A stretch of DNA of 64,000 nt from Aneurinibacillus tyrosinisolvens. Its GTDB lineage: Bacteria > Bacillota > Bacilli > Aneurinibacillales > Aneurinibacillaceae. Each line of letters starts with the position of its first letter. The first letter of the stretch is position 1. Both the position numbers and the translations under genes were made by a program. The notes below the pieces were generated by a model. That model did no database searches. It saw nothing but the letters and a program-made list of their open reading frames with translations, and had not been told where the DNA came from. The stretch is taken from positions 186,001-250,000 of the forward strand of contig NZ_BBWZ01000002.1 in the NCBI RefSeq assembly GCF_001015055.1, written 5' to 3'. This document shows positions 18,559 to 28,243 of the stretch, in pieces.

Positions 18559-19938
18559 ATGAACCAGGTTAATTATAAGATAAAGAGCCTTTATTTTAAG
18601 AACACACAATTAATTAACAATATCGCTGGTACATATATAATTAAAGGTGGTTCTTTAATTATAAGCTTTTTTACAATTCCAGCGTATATGTTATATTTTT
18701 CCAACCAGACTATATTGGGATTATGGTTTACCATAGTATCAGTACTACAATGGATTTTAACATTTGATTTTGGCATCGGGAACGGGCTAAGAAATAAATT
18801 GGTTCCTGCTTTAGTTAAAAACGACAAACAAACTATAAAAAAATATGTATCATCAGCATATATAGTGATAGGTGTTATTTCGTTATGCACAATTTTAATT
18901 GGCAATTTTTTAATAGTTTTGCAAAATTGGAATATAATTTTGAATATATCTTTAGAAGTTATTCCAAATAACGTATTAAAAACTGTTGTCATACTTGTAT
19001 TTTCTGGAATTGTACTACAATTTTTTCTCCAACTTATAACGTCAATATTATATGCAATGCAAAAAACTGCGTTATCCAATTCTATTTCTCTTATTTCTTC
19101 ATTATTAATTTTACTTTATGTATCTTTTTTTAAAACAGGTAATATACAAACTGATTTGATAAATCTCGCAATGGTGAGTATGCTGACAGTAAACATTCCG
19201 CTTCTTGGTGCTACAGTAATAGTTTTTTCTACAAAGTTAAAGAATGCAAGACCGAGCATAAGATGCTATGATAAAGATTATGGATTTAGCATACTTAAGT
19301 TAGGTGGAGAGTTTTTTTGGATACAACTTGCACTTTTATTTATAAATTCAACTAATGAAATAATAATAACACGAATGTATGGTTCACAATATGTTGTTGA
19401 ATATCAAGTATATTTTAGATTGTTCTATTTAGTTGTCACTTTATTCTCTTTAATTGCAAATCCAGTATGGTCTGCTGTTACAAAGGCTTACACAAGTAAA
19501 CAATTTGATTGGATTGTTAAATTAAATAGAGTACTAACGATGCTTGTTTTATTTATTTCTGTTGGTAATTTGGCATTAGTAGGTTTTTCACAATCTATTG
19601 TAAACGTTTGGATAAAAGGGGATGCAATTAAAATAAATTATTTTTATGCATTTGTTTTCGTACTTTTTTCAGGAGTAACCATGAAAAATATTGCTTCATC
19701 ATGCTTTGCAAATGGACTAGGACTTTTAAAATGTCAGACTATATATTATTCATTTGCAGCGATATTTAAAATACCAATTGTTATATTACTATCATATTTT
19801 ATAAAAGATTGGATATGCATTGTTTTAGCTAATACAATTGTTTTATTGCCATATTCAATTATACAATCTAGGATTTTAGATAAGTTCTATAAAAAGAATT
19901 TAATAACTACTCAAACTACTGCTAGACAAGACAAATAG
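18559..19938 (+). CDS. wzx: Wzx-type polysaccharide flippase
   Basis: A 459-residue protein with about 12-14 predicted membrane helices spread over its length, and ATG after GAAGGAG. The opening IIKGGSLIISFFTIPAYMLY and the following FGIGNGLRNKLVPAL segment are typical of the MATE/PST-type flippases in O-antigen and capsule clusters. It would move undecaprenyl-linked repeat units across the membrane for the Wzy polymerase at 10,375. The gene lies between two copies of the same dead insertion sequence, which hints at acquisition by recombination. It has no partner transferase directly adjacent. Confidence 0.88.
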   Translation: MNQVNYKIKSLYFKNTQLINNIAGTYIIKGGSLIISFFTIPAYMLYFSNQTILGLWFTIVSVLQWILTFDFGIGNGLRNKLVPALVKNDKQTIKKYVSSAYIVIGVISLCTILIGNFLIVLQNWNIILNISLEVIPNNVLKTVVILVFSGIVLQFFLQLITSILYAMQKTALSNSISLISSLLILLYVSFFKTGNIQTDLINLAMVSMLTVNIPLLGATVIVFSTKLKNARPSIRCYDKDYGFSILKLGGEFFWIQLALLFINSTNEIIITRMYGSQYVVEYQVYFRLFYLVVTLFSLIANPVWSAVTKAYTSKQFDWIVKLNRVLTMLVLFISVGNLALVGFSQSIVNVWIKGDAIKINYFYAFVFVLFSGVTMKNIASSCFANGLGLLKCQTIYYSFAAIFKIPIVILLSYFIKDWICIVLANTIVLLPYSIIQSRILDKFYKKNLITTQTTARQDK

Positions 19939-20050
19939 CGGTTCCTTACCATGAGTTCGTCTATCCTTATTTTATGGGAAGTAAATCGACATTTCCTTTT
20001 ATTCTTTCTTCAATAACTTGCAGGATGTTGATACCTTGTTTTTTATTATA

Positions 20051-20864
20051 GGATGGTGCTGCAAAATGTATAATCTCTGAATAATGGGCAATAGAAAAAT
20101 CACCTGTTTGGAAAGAATAATGAGTACCCAATAAACCATTCAACCAACGAGAGGGATACTCTGATCATGCCCAATTTTTCAAGAGAACGTGCCGTTTTTA
20201 CAGAAACCCATTTTGGTATAGCTTCCTTGTGGAAGTTCGTGAAATTTCTTAAAATTATTCTTATGGGTGCTGGATGGCAGGATTACCCCGTATTGATCAT
20301 CTCTCTACCTTTTCACGCTTGGCTGCCAGGGGGAGAACCAAAGGTTTCTCCTTTCTTTATAACCAAATACTGAAACACATGGCTGCCAAGAAAGCAAAAA
20401 TTATTCTTATTGACAACACACTATACTACGGAGCAGTTTATATGATAAACAGGCAAAGCGGGGGGCTACACGATATAAATGGTATAAGGGATACAAACTT
20501 CAACTAGCTACCACACCCAACGGAGTTATTTTGGCACACGAATTCACAACAGCAAATGTATATGATAGTGATCCTGCATTACTCTTACTCAAGCAGTTAA
20601 TGGGTCTTAAGATTGGCTTTGCCTTTGATGATAAAGCTTATGACAGTAAGAAGGTTCGTGAACATTCAATAAAACATAAACTTGTTTTTCTTTCTCCCAT
20701 AAACCATAGAAAAGATGAGAAATGAAATGATGCATTGGGTCGTGTCCTGCCCGTTTTCCTAAAAACAACCTTCAGTTGTGCCCTATTTGCCCATCGTTCA
20801 AAAATTGAGCAGATTTTTTCCGCTTTAAAAAATAAGCTAGGGCTTGAGTTTTGTGACACTATCC
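20051..20864 (+). mobile_element. Degenerate, internally deleted copy of the IS4/IS5-like element
   Basis: The ends GGATGGTGCTGCAAAAT and TTTTGTGACACTATCC form imperfect inverted repeats. Inside are the transposase pieces THFGIASLWKFVKFL, RYKWYKGYKLQLATT, DKAYDSKKVREH and SKIEQIF in several frames. About 100 bases of the 3' part, present in the 18-kb fragment, are missing before the right end. The in-frame TGA after KDEK is shared with that fragment. No clear target duplication is seen. The 19,939-20,050 stretch before it holds no gene. Confidence 0.8.
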
Positions 20865-21026
20865 CTCTAAATAAAAAATCAGTGTATCTATTCAGTATCA
20901 TAAACTCGTTAGTTAAGGAGGATAATTACGGAACTATACAAATTTGATTTAATAACTCATCCTGCTTATGACTAATTAAATATGTCAATACTGCTCCTAA
21001 AAGGATAAATAAGGAGCAGATATTGA

Positions 21027-22020
21027 TATGAAGAGATTACAAATTGCGAATTATCACGGATGGACACTTGAAACATTAGTTAAATACGAACGGAGTGAAA
21101 AAAATGTATCATTGCTACGATTCGTTTAATTTTACAAGATTATATGGGCAAAGAAGTTGCTGAAGTCCTTAATCTTCATTGTCAATCTGTTTCCAACTGG
21201 TAAAAAGCCGTATTTGACTCAAGAAGAAGAGACAGAGTTAAAGCATATGACTTTAGAAAGTACACCTGCTGACAAAGGTTTTGATATTTCCCCCAGCTGG
21301 GATACATGGGTCATCTAGTATGTGTTAAAAGAAAAGTTCAGTGTTACGATGAAGTGCGCCAGTATTGCTGCCATGTTTCACCGAATGAATTTGTGTTGCA
21401 CAAGATCGAACTATAGGTTAGCAAAAGCGAATCCGAAGAAACAGCAGGGATTTACGAACCAACTAAACATGGTAAAAACAACTCTCCCATGACATGCTGC
21501 TAGCGTATGAAGATGCGAGCCACATCCGTGATTATCAAGCCCTACAGGCTACCTGGTTTGAAAAAGGAAAGCAAAGAAAAATTCCTATCCATGGGCATCA
21601 CGCAAGTACAAATCTATTTGGTGCCGTGAATACGTTAAACGGTGATTTCCTTTGCATGCAAGCCACAAGATGTAGCGTACGGACTTTCCAACTTTTTCTT
21701 ATGCTCACACTGCAAAGGCATCCTGGCAAAAAAGTAATCATGGTACTTGATAATTCACGAATTCATCATGCCCATATTTCTCGTCCTTTTCTTAAAGAAA
21801 ATAAAAACGATTATATTTTCTCTTTTTGCCTCCGTATTCATCGAATTTAAACAAAGTCGAAGGGATGTGGAAATGGCTGCGAGAAAAAGTAATCGTCAAT
21901 CGTTTTCAGAAGGACAGAACAGAAATTCATGAATCGGTAGATTAGTTTTTGGAATTTGTGAAGCATCATCTGAAGCAAGTTTTAACAAGAATTTCTTTTG
22001 CTCATATGTCGAAAGCTTAA
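21027..22020 (+). pseudogene. Degenerate IS630-family transposase
   Basis: The ATG at 21,027 follows AAGGAGCAG. The frame breaks within about 35 codons, and pieces then appear in several frames: DKGFDISPSWDTW, EDASHIRDYQALQATWFEKG, VMVLDNSRIHHA-like and a final NRFQKDRTEIHESV. The last two correspond to the second Asp and the C-terminal Glu region of IS630 transposases (DNxxxH). The longest open piece is 21,494-21,850. Several stops and shifts make it inactive. An 8-bp hairpin (CTGCTCCT/AGGAGCAG) precedes the start. Confidence 0.78.
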
Positions 22021-22040
22021 ATTGAACTTATATATAGCCA

Positions 22041-22076
22041 ACGTCTTTTCTGACAAAGGAAGAGGCGTTTTTATTT
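22041..22076 (+). terminator. Terminator-like hairpin before the phage tail-like remnant
   Basis: ACGTCTTTTC pairs with GGAAGAGGCGT using G-U pairs, and TTTTATTTT follows. Confidence 0.5.
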
Positions 22077-22098
22077 TGCCAAAAAGGGAGTATGAGAT

Positions 22099-22452
22099 AT
22101 GAGTAAAACTCCAAATTACGATTAAAATACTTGGGGAATAAAAGACTTTATAAAGCTAGAAGATCGGAATAAAAACTTTGAGATGATTGATAGAGAGATT
22201 AAAGGTAAAGATGAAAAAATTGGAAATTTGTTAAAAACGCTAAAGGTTAAGAAATGGACAGCAACAGAAGAACAACTCAATTACACCGTCGCTGATGATT
22301 TGTATATATTAGGACAAATAACAGTCTATGCCGGTGGTACACCACAAGCAACGGGTATAAATTTTACTGAGGATAGTCCAACGAGTTTCATATTACTATG
22401 TGGTGGATCTGAGATACCTGCCGGAATTGAGATTATAGCCGTTTACAGATAA
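22099..22452 (+). pseudogene. Phage tail-like protein with an early stop codon
   Basis: From ATG 22,099 (AAGGGAG ribosome site) the frame reads MSKTPNYD, then TAA at 22,123, then stays in the same frame to 22,452. The N-terminus of such proteins in Bacillus prophages, with a WG-x-DFIKLEDxNKNFE-type motif, is clear here (NTWGIKDFIKLEDRNKNFE). It is usually followed by a coiled coil and a small beta domain, as seen here to IIAVYR. Only this nonsense codon breaks it, so inactivation may be recent. A restart at ATG 22,183 could give 89 residues. It is probably a piece of a prophage tail or receptor-binding operon. Confidence 0.6.
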
Positions 22453-22526
22453 TATCTCCTAGATATGTAGGAAACATTTGGTCCGAAAGCCAGTATTAAA
22501 GTATAGTGTTAATTAGAGGTGATAAC

Positions 22527-23978
22527 GTGGAGGAACGAAGAAACTTCTTAAAACAGGCATTACTTTGGGTACTAGCTTTCTTTTTTGGATATACAGTCAA
22601 AAAAGAGGGTGAAGTTGTAACATTAACTCCATTAAATAAAACAGATGCAAGGATGGTCATAGATAAAGACGGAAAATCGGTATCTGAAAAAATCAGGAAT
22701 TTATCAAATCATGATTCAATCAGTCCCGATGTGTATCACGGTACGGATGCAGAAAAAGTTCAAATGGCTATTGATGATGCAATCACTCTCAATAGAGCTG
22801 TAAAGCTTGATAGAATATACGATGTTGGAAATTCGACATTAATAATTAATAACCCTGATAATGTGTTTACAAGAAAACCGATATATTTTTTAGGTGTTAA
22901 TGGTGGTGGGTTTAAAAAAAATGTTTCCGGTTTTATGTTTACTGCTAATACCGATAACAACGGTGACATGGTATTCAGTAATGTACATTTTAAAAGTATA
23001 GCAGGGGCAGGAACAAAAATATTCAATTGCGATAAGTTAATACGATTTAGAACACAAAATTGCTTCTACAAAAATGTGGATACAATCCTTTATACTTCGG
23101 ATAATGACAAATTTGTTCAATCGGTTCGAATGAATCAAGATTCGATAGTAGGTGGGAAAGGTTTTGTTGTTGATATTGCAGGATCATATGATATGCATTT
23201 AACCCAATTGTTAGTTGAAACAAGAGAAAGTTTCTTTAATCACCGAAATACAGGGCTTCATAAGCCATTAACAGGATCTTCGGTAAAAAACTGCGTAATT
23301 GAAGGTTTAACAGGAAAAACGATGGTACTCGGTAGCACACGTTTATTTGATGTATCCAATAATTACCTTGAATATAATAATGAAACTATTGAGTTTTTAG
23401 CAAACGCTGCTATCGTTGGTTTTACAATTAAAAACAATGTTTATTTAGGGGAGTCAACGACATCAGCACTTATAAAATGGAATGGTGATGTTTTTGGTGC
23501 TATTTCGGAAAACAATGTTACTGGTGGTATACCAACACACGATACAACATTAGTTATATCAGGTCACATATTTTCGACAAATGATAGATACAACAATGTG
23601 CTAGGAAATAATATAGACCCAGACAATAAACTTGTAATCGCTTCGGCAGGTAGTTATAAAGCATACACCGCACCGCTTAACGGATATATTACAAATTTAG
23701 GGTTATTTAAAAGAAAAACGTCATATGTAAGTAACATAACAATTCTAGCCAATAACTATCATTTGGCAGATGTTATGTTTCCAGACGGAATAAAAATAGA
23801 TGATTTAATTTCTGTTCAAGCATTTCCGGCCAATCTTAATAGTCGTTTTATAGTATCTGGTTATATTCGTGGTACAAATAAAGTGACAGTAAGATTAAAA
23901 AATGAAGAGTCCACAGATATAACGATTGCGAACCTAATTGTAACGGTGCTACAACCTTATATTTCAATAACTGGTTAA
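22527..23978 (+). CDS. Right-handed beta-helix protein with twin-arginine-like N-terminus
   Basis: A 483-residue protein; I prefer GTG 22,527, just after AGAGGTGAT, over a GTG 21 bases upstream. It begins MEERRNFLKQ, followed by a hydrophobic helix (about 10-22). The RRNFLK motif matches the core of Tat export signals (RRxFLK). Residues about 70-350 show the short repeating beta-strands and N-rich turns of pectate-lyase-like parallel beta-helices, for example FTIKNNVYLGES and ISENNVTGG. A beta-sandwich-like tail follows. Such folds occur in polysaccharide lyases and in phage tailspikes. The adjacent phage tail-like remnant favours a phage origin; the signal-like N-terminus and the glycan cluster favour an exported glycan-acting enzyme. 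No catalytic residues can be assigned. Confidence 0.65.
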   Translation: MEERRNFLKQALLWVLAFFFGYTVKKEGEVVTLTPLNKTDARMVIDKDGKSVSEKIRNLSNHDSISPDVYHGTDAEKVQMAIDDAITLNRAVKLDRIYDVGNSTLIINNPDNVFTRKPIYFLGVNGGGFKKNVSGFMFTANTDNNGDMVFSNVHFKSIAGAGTKIFNCDKLIRFRTQNCFYKNVDTILYTSDNDKFVQSVRMNQDSIVGGKGFVVDIAGSYDMHLTQLLVETRESFFNHRNTGLHKPLTGSSVKNCVIEGLTGKTMVLGSTRLFDVSNNYLEYNNETIEFLANAAIVGFTIKNNVYLGESTTSALIKWNGDVFGAISENNVTGGIPTHDTTLVISGHIFSTNDRYNNVLGNNIDPDNKLVIASAGSYKAYTAPLNGYITNLGLFKRKTSYVSNITILANNYHLADVMFPDGIKIDDLISVQAFPANLNSRFIVSGYIRGTNKVTVRLKNEESTDITIANLIVTVLQPYISITG

Positions 23979-24041
23979 AATCTGAACAAATCAATCCTTG
24001 TTCAAACTAGACGTTTTTTCTGTTTTTCTTAGTAAAATTAT

Positions 24042-24330
24042 TCTAGCACGAACAAACACCAACTGCTGTGGTATTAGCAGGAACATTTCTAATCATAAGT
24101 GAGTTAGCACCGATTTTCTTTTGGTCACCAACAAGTATAGGCCTTAAAATTTTTGCTCTAGAACCAACGTAGGTTTTAGCGCACCCATGGTTTTAATCTG
24201 CTCCAAGAATATCTAAAGTGGCTTGATGGAAAATGGTTATATTGTCTCTGAGTACGATGCTTTTTTCGATTATTATACCTTTTCCACCGTGTGGCGTGTA
24301 AATTTTTTCCGTTTTACATGGATGAGGTGT
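24042..24330 (-). pseudogene. Decayed serine acetyltransferase-like hexapeptide enzyme
   Basis: On the minus strand, successive pieces read TPHGGKGIIIEKSI, DNITIFHQATLDILG, VGSRAKILRPILVGD and KIGANSLMIRNVPANTTAVG. These are the hexapeptide-repeat and C-terminal motifs of CysE-like acetyltransferases common in capsule clusters. They need at least one frame change, and a stop lies near 24,195. The upstream part appears to cross 24,372, where an IS4 element later inserted. The remaining bases to 24,372 hold no other gene. Confidence 0.68.
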
Positions 24331-24372
24331 GGAATCCGATTTGTATATTTATTTTTTATATTATAATTTTAT

Positions 24373-25792
24373 CACTAGCGTTGCATTAAATTCTTAATGA
24401 TGATTTTTCATGCCTGTCCATAAAAAAAATCCTTTACAATGAAAAGTACAGGTGGTTTCCTGTCCAAATCCACTATAAAGGACCCTACTATGGACAAGAA
24501 TACCTTAGTTTCTTCATTTGGTAAATGGGTTGCACCCATAAACACAAAAAAACTTGAGGATCACGTTGAAAAAACAGGTCAAGATAAGTATGTCAAAAAG
24601 CTGACAACACGGGCGTATCTTCTTTTTTTTCTACATGCCCATCTTGAAAAAAGAGACGGTCTTCGTGCCATTGCCGATGATGCACTGCAGGAAGAATTTC
24701 AACAAGAAATAGGATTAACTTCCATTAGTGCCGCTCAACTTTCCCGTAAACACCGGCGTGTGGAACCTTCGCTTCTGGCCGAACTTTTTATCGACCTGGT
24801 TCACAAGCTGCGCCCGCATTCCCGCCACACTTGCGCATGGAAGGAAGAGTTAAGAATAGTAGATTGTTCCACCGTGTCCCTGTGTTTAAACAAATATAAA
24901 TGGACCACGTTTAGAAAGACGAAAGCCGGTGTGAAAATCCATCTTCGTCTCGTCTTTTTGAACGACAACGACGTTGTCCCTGATAAAGTGGAAATTACTT
25001 CGCCAAAACCCAGCGATCGAACACAAATGGAAACCTTGATTGACGAAACAGGCGCTACCTATGTGTTTGACCGAGGACACGTCGATTATGAAAAGTTTGA
25101 CCAGTACTGCGAACAAGGAATTTTCTTCACTTCGCGTTTGAAGAAAAACGCGGTCATCCGCCCGCTTTCTTCTTTTTCAGTGGCCGAAGAAAGCCCGGTA
25201 TTGTCTGACATGATGGTGTACCTGGGTACCCCACAAAAACGAATGGAAAATCCGGTTCGCTTGATTGAAACCGTCGATGATCAAGGAAACTCTTTTCGCA
25301 TTGTGACCAACCGGTTTGACTTGAGTGCCGAAGAAATTAGTGACATCTATCGTGCCCGTTGGGCGATTGAACTGTTTTTTAAGTGGCTTAAGCAACATGT
25401 GAAAATCAAGACATTCTACGGTACAAGCAAAAACACGGTGGCGAACCAAATTTATCTTGCCCTTATCTTTTACTGCCTTGTGCTTTTGGTCAAAGCGGAA
25501 ACAAAAACAAATCACTCTCTCTTACAATTAACACGATGGTTAACAGCATTTCTGTGCAAGCCGTGGGAAAAGTGGTTCGAACGAATTCGGTATCGATCCG
25601 ATCGAGCTTCACGAGGCCGTCAAAAGAAAAAATAAGTGCCATGTCGTCTTCGTTTTGTGATTAAATAGTATATTTTACCAAATGGGCAGAAACGACCTTT
25701 TACTATAGGATTCTCTTTTTTGACCTTGGGGTCAATTTTCCGTTCTGAATAGTCTGGTAAACATTCTATTCAGTTTTTATGCAACGCTAGTG
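24373..25792 (+). mobile_element. Intact IS4-family insertion sequence with 9-bp target duplication
   Basis: The inverted repeats CACTAGCGTTGCATTAAA and CACTAGCGTTGCATAAAA (the right end read on the other strand) bound a 1,420-bp element. TAATTTTAT flanks it directly on both sides (24,364-24,372 and 25,793-25,801), a clean 9-bp target duplication. The transposase frame is open. The element therefore looks recent and possibly active, unlike all other insertion sequences in this window. Confidence 0.92.
24490..25635 (+). CDS. IS4-family transposase (IS4Bsu1-like)
   Basis: An intact 381-residue DDE transposase. I place the start at ATG 24,490 (MDKNTLVSSFGKW), the start typical of IS4Bsu1-like elements; an upstream in-frame ATG at 24,439 is an alternative. 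The catalytic residues are Asp125 (VDCST), Asp194 (FDRG) and Glu294. The YREK signature of the IS4 family is complete: Tyr287, Arg290, Glu294 and Lys301 with the exact 2-3-6 spacing. The C-terminus ends in a basic tail. The enzyme cuts and moves the element that carries it. No passenger gene is present. Confidence 0.95.
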   Translation: MDKNTLVSSFGKWVAPINTKKLEDHVEKTGQDKYVKKLTTRAYLLFFLHAHLEKRDGLRAIADDALQEEFQQEIGLTSISAAQLSRKHRRVEPSLLAELFIDLVHKLRPHSRHTCAWKEELRIVDCSTVSLCLNKYKWTTFRKTKAGVKIHLRLVFLNDNDVVPDKVEITSPKPSDRTQMETLIDETGATYVFDRGHVDYEKFDQYCEQGIFFTSRLKKNAVIRPLSSFSVAEESPVLSDMMVYLGTPQKRMENPVRLIETVDDQGNSFRIVTNRFDLSAEEISDIYRARWAIELFFKWLKQHVKIKTFYGTSKNTVANQIYLALIFYCLVLLVKAETKTNHSLLQLTRWLTAFLCKPWEKWFERIRYRSDRASRGRQKKK

Positions 25793-25893
25793 TAATTTTA
25801 TACATGTTGAATTTGGCCCAAAACTGTTCAATTTTATTCTAAAACAAACTCACGTTTGATTTAAAGTTTCGACAAAACCGATTATATTATTTG

Positions 25894-25943
25894 AAAAAGC
25901 ACCATCTTTTGCCTCTTTATTGGAAAATGAAGGGGTGTTTTTT
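25894..25943 (+). terminator. Terminator-like hairpin upstream of the EpsC-like gene
   Basis: AAAAAGCACC and GGGGTGTTTTTT pair, with a TCTTTT/AAAATGA inner arm, and end in a T-run. It lies about 65 bases before the next start codon, so it could be either the end of an older unit or a leader attenuator. Confidence 0.5.
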
Positions 25944-26007
25944 ATGGACATGGTTCCTTTAGTCTAGTAAACTATTGAAGTAGAGCCGAATATTGGGGGA
26001 GAGTAAC

Positions 26008-27954
26008 GTGACATATAAACGTAGGCTACTAACATTTTTATATATTGATACCTGCATCATCTTCTTGGCGGTTTTGCTAAGCTACCTTCTTCGTTTTGAA
26101 GGCAACATTGAACATCTATTTTTTACTAGTTTTCCATATGCTTTCTTATTAATTTGGGCAACTACCTACGGCATGTTTTACTTTACTAAGCTTTATCGTC
26201 GTGTCTGGCAGTATGCAAGCATTGGAGAACTTCGCTCTATTATTAAAGCCTCCACTATTGCACTATTCCTCTCTCTTACACTATATTCACTTGGAAAAAG
26301 CATAGGATTAAATTTTATGATTCCTTATTCAATTTTCTTACTTTCCTGGATGGTCATCATTATTGGAATTGGTGGTTCGCGTTTTTTCTGGCGTCTGTAT
26401 CGTGATAGTTATCATAAAATTCAACCACATCATAAAAGAACGCTTATTATTGGTGCAGGAAATGCAGGCAGCTTGGTTGTTAGAGAATTGAAGCATTCTC
26501 CTAATTCCAATCTTTACCCTGTAGCCTTCATTGACGATAATCCGCGCAAACAAAAATTAGAGCTGCTAGGGCTGCCTGTACTTGGTACTCGTGACAATAT
26601 TATTTCCGTAGTTGAAAATTATGATATTCATGTTATCGTACTTGCTATTCCTTCTGCTTCTAAAGAAGAATTGGCAAAAGTAATTGATATATGTAAAAGA
26701 ACAAATGCAACACTTAAACTGCTCCCACGCGTTAGCGATCTAATAGATGGGAAAGTTTCTGTTAATTCCATTCGCGACGTTAAAGTGGAAGATTTGTTAG
26801 GCAGAGACCCTGTACAAGTCGATTTAGAAGGAATCGCTAACTACGTTACAAATAAAGTAGTCTTAATTACTGGAGCAGGCGGTTCTATCGGTTCGGAAAT
26901 CTGCCGCCAAATCTCGGGATTTTCTCCAGAGAAATTATTGCTTTTAGGACACGGAGAAAACAGCATTTATGCAATCGAAAACGAGTTAAAGCGAAACCAT
27001 CCTCACCTTGCTTATGAAACGATTATTGCTGATATCCAAGATCGAAAAAGGCTAAAAGACGTATTTAACACATACCGGCCTGCCGTCGTTTTTCATGCTG
27101 CTGCCCATAAGCATGTACCATTAATGGAGAGGAATCCTGCAGAAGCAGTGAAAAACAATGTGTTTGGTAGCAGGAATGTAGCAGAATGTGCACACCAATT
27201 CGGTGTTGAGCGATTTGTACTTGTTTCAACCGACAAGGCTGTAAACCCAACAAACGTAATGGGTGCGACGAAAAGAATTACCGAGATGATAATTCAAAGC
27301 TTAGATAGAATAAGCACGACGAAATTTGTTGCAGTGCGTTTCGGAAATGTACTTGGAAGTCGTGGCAGTGTTATCCCTCTATTTAAAGAACAAATCAAAG
27401 CAGGCGGACCGGTAACGGTTACCCATCCAGATATGATTCGGTATTTTATGACCATTCCGGAAGCGGTCCAGCTTGTTATTCAGGCCGGTTCGTTGGCGAA
27501 TGGCGGAGAAATTTTCATTCTCGATATGGGTGAACCGGTGAAGATTTCCGATTTAGCCCATGATTTAATCCGTCTATCCGGCTTAGAACCGGGCAAGGAC
27601 ATTAAAGTTGAGTACTCAGGCATTCGCCCAGGGGAAAAACTATTTGAAGAGCTTTTGACTGCAGAAGAAGGAACGGCAGCCACCAAGCATAATCGCATTT
27701 TTATTGGGAAGCCTATCCATTTCTCTCGTGAAGATTTTATCGCTATGCTTCATGGACTCGAGTTACTTACTGTAAAGTCAACAGAAGCCGTGTCTTCGGA
27801 GAAAGTTAAATTGATGCTGCACCAGCTTGTTCCTACTTATAGTGGATACAAACCATCTGATGAATTGCTAAATGAGAAGAATGCAGAAAAAGAAATACAA
27901 ATGAATTTAGAGAACACAAGGAAACTTGTTGCTGCAGGAACCGCGTGGGAATAG
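26008..27954 (+). CDS. Membrane nucleoside-diphosphate-sugar 4,6-dehydratase (EpsC/CapD/PglF family)
   Basis: With GTG 26,008 after GGGGGAGAG the protein has 648 residues. Four membrane helices lie in residues 8-130. A first Rossmann domain (GAGNAG, 149-154) and a catalytic extended-SDR domain (GAGGSIG, 289-295) follow. The active-site stretch STDKAVNP is at 407-414, and MGATK (418-422) has Met in place of the usual Tyr. The family converts UDP-GlcNAc to UDP-4-keto-6-deoxy-GlcNAc, the precursor of bacillosamine, QuiNAc or FucNAc. It has no tightly linked aminotransferase here. It may feed the initiating transferases in the window. It starts a region with more even base composition than the IS-rich one before it. 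Confidence 0.92.
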   Translation: MTYKRRLLTFLYIDTCIIFLAVLLSYLLRFEGNIEHLFFTSFPYAFLLIWATTYGMFYFTKLYRRVWQYASIGELRSIIKASTIALFLSLTLYSLGKSIGLNFMIPYSIFLLSWMVIIIGIGGSRFFWRLYRDSYHKIQPHHKRTLIIGAGNAGSLVVRELKHSPNSNLYPVAFIDDNPRKQKLELLGLPVLGTRDNIISVVENYDIHVIVLAIPSASKEELAKVIDICKRTNATLKLLPRVSDLIDGKVSVNSIRDVKVEDLLGRDPVQVDLEGIANYVTNKVVLITGAGGSIGSEICRQISGFSPEKLLLLGHGENSIYAIENELKRNHPHLAYETIIADIQDRKRLKDVFNTYRPAVVFHAAAHKHVPLMERNPAEAVKNNVFGSRNVAECAHQFGVERFVLVSTDKAVNPTNVMGATKRITEMIIQSLDRISTTKFVAVRFGNVLGSRGSVIPLFKEQIKAGGPVTVTHPDMIRYFMTIPEAVQLVIQAGSLANGGEIFILDMGEPVKISDLAHDLIRLSGLEPGKDIKVEYSGIRPGEKLFEELLTAEEGTAATKHNRIFIGKPIHFSREDFIAMLHGLELLTVKSTEAVSSEKVKLMLHQLVPTYSGYKPSDELLNEKNAEKEIQMNLENTRKLVAAGTAWE

Positions 27955-28028
27955 GGACTAATAAACTTTTTATACAGGCCAATTGCACAAGTTGACCTTC
28001 CTACATACGAAATAGGGTGGAGTTATAT

Positions 28029-28196
28029 ATGATAAAGGAAGCAAGTCTTGATCAACAGCGACTATTGGATATCTTGTTGCGTGCATATGAAAAAGGAAAA
28101 TATGCAGATATATTGGAGGCAAAAGATATTATTAAAGATATGACTGCTAGTTTAGAACCCTTGCTTACTGAGTCTGCCGTTCCTAAAGATAAGTAG
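28029..28196 (+). CDS. Small hypothetical protein, 55 residues
   Basis: ATG 28,029 follows ATAGGGTGG at a normal distance. The 55-residue product is mixed-charge and predicted helical (MIKEASLDQQRLLDILL at the start, acidic tail). It has no signal peptide or membrane segment. It lies 74 bases after the dehydratase stop and is followed by a strong hairpin, so it is probably the last gene of that unit. I do not recognise the family. Confidence 0.6.
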   Translation: MIKEASLDQQRLLDILLRAYEKGKYADILEAKDIIKDMTASLEPLLTESAVPKDK

Positions 28197-28243
28197 ATAT
28201 TTATTCTTACAAAAGTGTATATATGAGTAATTGTGTTTTTAAA

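Noticed and set aside
17979..20864. Composite transposon carrying wzx
   Set aside because: Both flanking copies are broken and one lacks its left end, so transposition as a unit is not supported.
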